DNA of 64,000 nt from contig NW_024041150.1 of NCBI RefSeq assembly GCF_014851395.1, forward strand, positions 29,328,305-29,392,304, given 5' to 3'. Within the stretch, counting starts at the first letter, position 1; every line of letters begins with the position of its first letter. The stretch is from Micropterus salmoides (Eukaryota > Chordata > Actinopteri > Centrarchiformes > Centrarchidae). This document shows positions 59,762-64,000 of the stretch, piece by piece. The translations under genes were made by a program, and so were the position numbers. The notes under the pieces are model-generated. The model made no database searches, was not told the origin of the DNA, and worked only from the letters and a program-made list of their open reading frames with translations.

Positions 59762-61879
59762 CTGTGGGGCTGCCTCAAAATAAACTACAGCGTGTGTGTT
59801 CATTGTAATGAAGGGACAGAGCAACAGTCTGACTCATAGATTTTTAATGGTGTCAACAATCGAGCTCGAATAAGCTTTCAGGCTTTGACTACACAGACAA
59901 TTGTTACAAAGATCAATCCATCGTTTGTTCTGGTTTTTTAACGCATTTGCTGACATTTTGAAAACAAAGAATACTGAAAGCCTTCGCCTTTAAGACCATA
60001 AACCTCAAAGCAGCTGTAGGTTAAGCAGTTGTTTGACTCAACAAGCAGGATGTTTTAGCTGGGTGGGACATTTCCTTCAGGGGCTAACGTTCAGTTAAGG
60101 TGTAAGTTACTTACATAATTACTCAGTCCACTAAACTGACTGACTGAAAAGCTTTTCTGTGCTTGTCTAAACTTCGTGTGCTGTTTGATGCAGCCAGCCC
60201 CACCATACTGAGGATTAAACAAACTGTAAAAGTATGAGCAGATGCTGTTTGGGAGAGGTCTGCTCCAAGATAACTGGGTGTCCTTATCGGGTAACGTGCC
60301 TCTGCAACTGTTTTGTAAAACACCTTCTCAAAAATGGGAGCTCAGAGGAGCAGATTTCCAGTTACAGTGTGTTTGACATCACATGATCAATAAAACCCAG
60401 AGGCGCACACAGATTTCCCCTGCAGTGTTGAACTGTGCTACTGACAATGATCGCAGCCCCACAAGTGAACGTTATTGCCAATGTGGAAGTGCCTCAATTT
60501 GCAGTTCCTCTAATGGCTGCTGGCTCACAACTACAAGGAAAACAATACTTCTCTTAAAAAATGCACGTCAACACATTTTTCCTCGCAACACACTAGTTTT
60601 ACTTCTTCTAAAGTGTGTGTAGGGAGGAGATTAGGGTGAACAGCACTTGGATGGTTGCCTTTGCTTGACTGAGAGGTGCCTCAGGCCCTTCAAACAGCTG
60701 GAAAGATGGCAACATGTGGAAAACCAGGCTTCACAACATACGGGTGACATTACATGATGAGGATGTGATGAGTTATTTGTACATTAAATCTAGATTATTC
60801 TTTAGTTGCATCTAACAATTATTTATTGCCTTGGAAGAAGCAGTTGACAAAACAAGCTCTGCTTAAGTTCTACTTATTCACTCATTCTGTAGCTTTCATC
60901 CATATCACATGGTCTCAGCTGATGATGACCACGTGAGGCGGTAAAAAGCTCCTAAACAAGCAATAAGATTGTTTTGTCTATATTGATAATCCATTTATCA
61001 TTTCAGTCACGCAAATGTGTGTTTTTGTCAGACTGATATAATTTTCACCCTTTGTAAATGAACTGATAAAGCAATCTGATGCTGTTGAGTTCCCATGCAG
61101 GACCTTTGTTTATGCCCTTGTTCTGTGTTGTGAAACTGTGCTAGAGTCGTTGGATATTACTCAAAAACGACTAGAATTGACAAGAGCACATGTTGAGAAA
61201 CGTCTGCCGGCAGAGCGTGTGTTGATGTGTCTCCCAAGTGGGTCACTGAGTGCATCAGTTTGTCATTGAAAGTCTTCATGGTTCTACAAACTGAAGACCC
61301 CCTCCCTGTCTGACTCAACACCCACTGAATGAATGTTTAATGCCCTCGGACTGATACGCCTCGTGTTTTCCCAGCAGACGCTGCTATTTGTTTGTTTATT
61401 TGTCGGAGGAAAAGGGGCATGGGTGGATGAAGGGAGGTAGCCGATGGAGGTAGAGAACGGTTCAATAATGTCTGTGGGAGGATTGACCTCTGACAATGTG
61501 GAAAGGCCAGCCTCTGAAGAAACAAAGACAGCTCGTCTGTTAAAGACGACAAATGTAGTCGCACACAAACACACAGATTGAGCCATGAGACAATATCAAA
61601 TATCAGACTACAACGAGGGTGCTCATTTAGGGGGCATTTAATTGATGTTTCTGTCAGTAATGTTATTTTTTCCAATTCAAATATATTTAGTCTATAAACA
61701 TGTCAAAAATAGCTTTGCGCCCTTGAATTTTGGCTTTTCAAGAAGTAGTATTGAGGTAGCCAGTCCCTAAGAGAAAAAAGCACAGTTGAAGCACCTCTTT
61801 ATGTACAAAAGTGACTTGTAACAGAAAAATGTAACAGAAAATCCCAACCATTTTAGAAGACAGAAGCAGCAAATGTTTT

Positions 61880-61975
61880 TATCCATGCTAGCGGCATAGC
61901 TCTATGGATGGCATTGTCTCTCAACAACTACTGGATGGATTATCATTACATTTTGTACAAACATCATGATTCCCA
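61880..61975. repeat. Dispersed fish repeat cut by the assembly gap
   Basis: It contains CAACAACTACTGGATGGATT and ATTTTGTACAAACATCATGA. A related stretch, CTACTTGACGGATTGGCCC with TTTGTACAGATTGTGTC, is at 52855-52900. Confidence 0.5.
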
Positions 61976-62475
61976 NNNNNNNNNNNNNNNNNNNNNNNNN
62001 NNNNNNNNNNNNNNNNNNNNNNNNNNNNNNNNNNNNNNNNNNNNNNNNNNNNNNNNNNNNNNNNNNNNNNNNNNNNNNNNNNNNNNNNNNNNNNNNNNNN
62101 NNNNNNNNNNNNNNNNNNNNNNNNNNNNNNNNNNNNNNNNNNNNNNNNNNNNNNNNNNNNNNNNNNNNNNNNNNNNNNNNNNNNNNNNNNNNNNNNNNNN
62201 NNNNNNNNNNNNNNNNNNNNNNNNNNNNNNNNNNNNNNNNNNNNNNNNNNNNNNNNNNNNNNNNNNNNNNNNNNNNNNNNNNNNNNNNNNNNNNNNNNNN
62301 NNNNNNNNNNNNNNNNNNNNNNNNNNNNNNNNNNNNNNNNNNNNNNNNNNNNNNNNNNNNNNNNNNNNNNNNNNNNNNNNNNNNNNNNNNNNNNNNNNNN
62401 NNNNNNNNNNNNNNNNNNNNNNNNNNNNNNNNNNNNNNNNNNNNNNNNNNNNNNNNNNNNNNNNNNNNNNNNNNN
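61976..62475. other. Assembly gap (500 N)
   Basis: Exactly 500 N bases, a round number typical of a scaffold gap of nominal size. The left flank is a dispersed fish repeat, which may be why the assembly broke here. Confidence 0.99.
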
Positions 62476-62970
62476 ATTCTTTTAAGATGATTTCTCAGCA
62501 TTTTAGCCTTTATTCATTTATTTATAGAAGGAAGGAGACATACATTAAAAGGACCCTGGCCAACACTGAACTGGCAACATCGCACTTGACTGTATGTTTC
62601 TAAAGATGGAATATTTGATTCTGGAAATCCAGTACCACGATAAGGGAACAACAACAGTAAGTAACTAACGTTAGCTAAGTTATGGTTACAACTGTCACTG
62701 CAGCTTCTGCTGCAAACGAACATGCAGAGAAGACGAGACACTTTCCATTTACAGAGTCCGGGCTGTGTACAAACACCAAATTATTTTCTTTGCACACACA
62801 TAATGGACAGAACCTTGAGGAGAAAATGTTTCAGTGTGGATTAAAATCGCTTCCTACACCTTTATCTACTTGTCAAATTTTGCATAAATGCTGGTCACAT
62901 TGCTTTAACAGAAACCTAACACACTAACTCACCAAATAATTGCATTACTACAGACATAGCTAAGAGTTAA

Positions 62971-62999
62971 TCACACACACACCACACACACACACACAG
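62971..62999 (+). repeat. Interrupted (AC)n
   Basis: Two AC runs split by one CC, right of the gap. Confidence 0.9.
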
Positions 63000-63502
63000 A
63001 CCAGAATGTGATCAGTGTTGGCACAGTAAAGTCAGCCATCCAATCCCTTCATCCACTTATTTGTCACCTTTCCAGAGTCATTTTATGTACGTCGTCCATC
63101 ACACATTTAAAAAAGAAATAAAATGACCACACACTTGGGCTGACAATAGAGATCATGCGACGATCAAGTTTCATATTATGGTCCATTGTTATTTTGAGTC
63201 GCAAAATGCACCCGTTACATTAATAATTTTCTGCACGCTTTGCTTTCTTCATTGAATTTAGAAAATATGCTATATCATGTATCATTATCTGGATATGAAA
63301 TGAGGTTTTGGGATATCCACACCCCTACCACAGACAGGAGAAAGTGTTCAAACTCTGAAATCCAGGTGACCAAACATAAACATTAGACTTTGATCTTTGG
63401 AGGTGTGTGTATGACTTTGTGTATTTTGGCTTAAAACCTCACATGGGGGATATCTGATCCCAAAGTCCTTAATAAGCCCACACTGACCCCTGACACGATC
63501 AT

Positions 63503-63504
<2 letters not shown>

Positions 63505-63535
<31 letters not shown>
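63505..63535 (+). repeat. (AC)n microsatellite
   Basis: About 15 units in pacs1 intron 1. Confidence 0.95.
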
Positions 63536-63539
<4 letters not shown>

Positions 63540-64000
63540 AGAGCACACATAAACGGACACAGGCAAACACTGTGCAAAGACAGAGACAGAACGAGATAGG
63601 GAAAGAATGCAAAAAAAAAATCAAAGGGAGAGAGTCAACAATATCTAGTAGCGTGGCCGCTCACAGGAAGCAAAAATAACAAGCATTTGGTTCCATACTA
63701 ACAACAATCTTAAAATAGCTCTGGGCTGAGTGGAGACAGGCTGTAAAGATGTCAACAGTTTGGCAGAGCGCGGCTGAATCATTTTTCTCCTCTTGCATTT
63801 ATATTACGATGCAAACTGCATAATAGGCTTGTGCCAATTGCCGATTGGATCAGCTGACGATTAAAGGGATGATCAGTGATTGGTTTTTCATGCATTGACA
63901 TTAAGGCGATTTTAACTAACTCACTATCAGAACTAAGAAGTCTCTAGAATCTGCACCACACTGCAGTGTTTCCCATTCACGGATTTATTTGTGGCAACAC

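Larger units (their letters stand above)
54743..64000 (-). other. pacs1: pacs1 first intron (partial, open to the right)
   Basis: No coding exon is visible in these 9.2 kb on either strand. The stretch holds a hAT MITE (59476-59761), other fish repeat fragments, (CA)n at 62971-62999 and 63505-63535, and the assembly gap. A short exon 1 inside the gap cannot be excluded. Confidence 0.7.

Noticed and set aside
61902..62603. Long open frames across 61976-62475
   Set aside because: They consist of N bases; the gap has no stop codons by construction.
1..64000. CRISPR arrays, operons, tRNA or rRNA genes
   Set aside because: No spaced direct repeats, tRNA boxes A and B with cloverleaf, or rRNA core sequences were seen. 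The tandem repeats are simple microsatellites in a vertebrate genome.

Overview
This is a teleost fish nuclear genome window, probably from a compact percomorph-type genome. Three vertebrate genes with textbook GT-AG introns are recognisable. The introns are packed with very long (CA/TG)n microsatellites and with non-autonomous Tc1, hAT and Harbinger elements of the kind common in fish. One 500-base run of N (61976-62475) is an assembly gap. There is no prokaryotic content.

All three genes lie on the minus strand and read from right to left. (1) 30756-54742 holds pacs1 (phosphofurin acidic cluster sorting protein 1): 23 consecutive coding exons whose phases all join, giving 853 codons plus stop. 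They match exons 2-24 of the mammalian gene. Exon 1 is not visible and should lie to the right, beyond a first intron of more than 9.2 kb. (2) 10745-20551 holds klc2 (kinesin light chain 2), complete in 13 coding exons (631 codons). It has a probable 5' UTR exon near 23307, a GC-box/NRF1-type promoter near 24.1 kb, and a probable 2.9 kb 3' UTR ending near 7.87 kb. (3) 165-6980 holds the N-terminal half of a divergent protein kinase D (PRKD) gene: 378 codons covering the ubiquitin-like region, the C1a and C1b zinc fingers and the start of the PH domain. The kinase domain is off the left edge.

In function, KLC2 is the cargo-binding subunit of kinesin-1, PACS1 is a cytosolic sorting adaptor for acidic-cluster cargo at the trans-Golgi and endosomes, and PKDs are diacylglycerol-activated kinases of trans-Golgi fission. 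All three act in membrane traffic, but the linkage is better explained by genome history. From memory, human PACS1-KLC2 are neighbours on 11q13, while PACS2/KLC1/PRKD1 share chromosome 14 and KLC3/PRKD2 share 19q13. The fish trio therefore looks like the ancestral PACS-KLC-PRKD paralogon, with a PRKD copy that human 11q13 lacks.

The most unusual signals are: (a) (GU)n tracts forming the 3' splice-site region of three pacs1 introns, one of them a 120-base intron that is about half GU repeat; (b) a PRKD paralogue that appears to have lost both regulatory tyrosine positions described in mammalian PKD1; (c) a hAT MITE starting within about 7 bases of a pacs1 splice donor; (d) a solo LTR with a 4-base target duplication inside pacs1. 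I see no wholly new coding system. Splice sites were placed by reading GT/AG signals and protein family knowledge from memory, with no alignment run.
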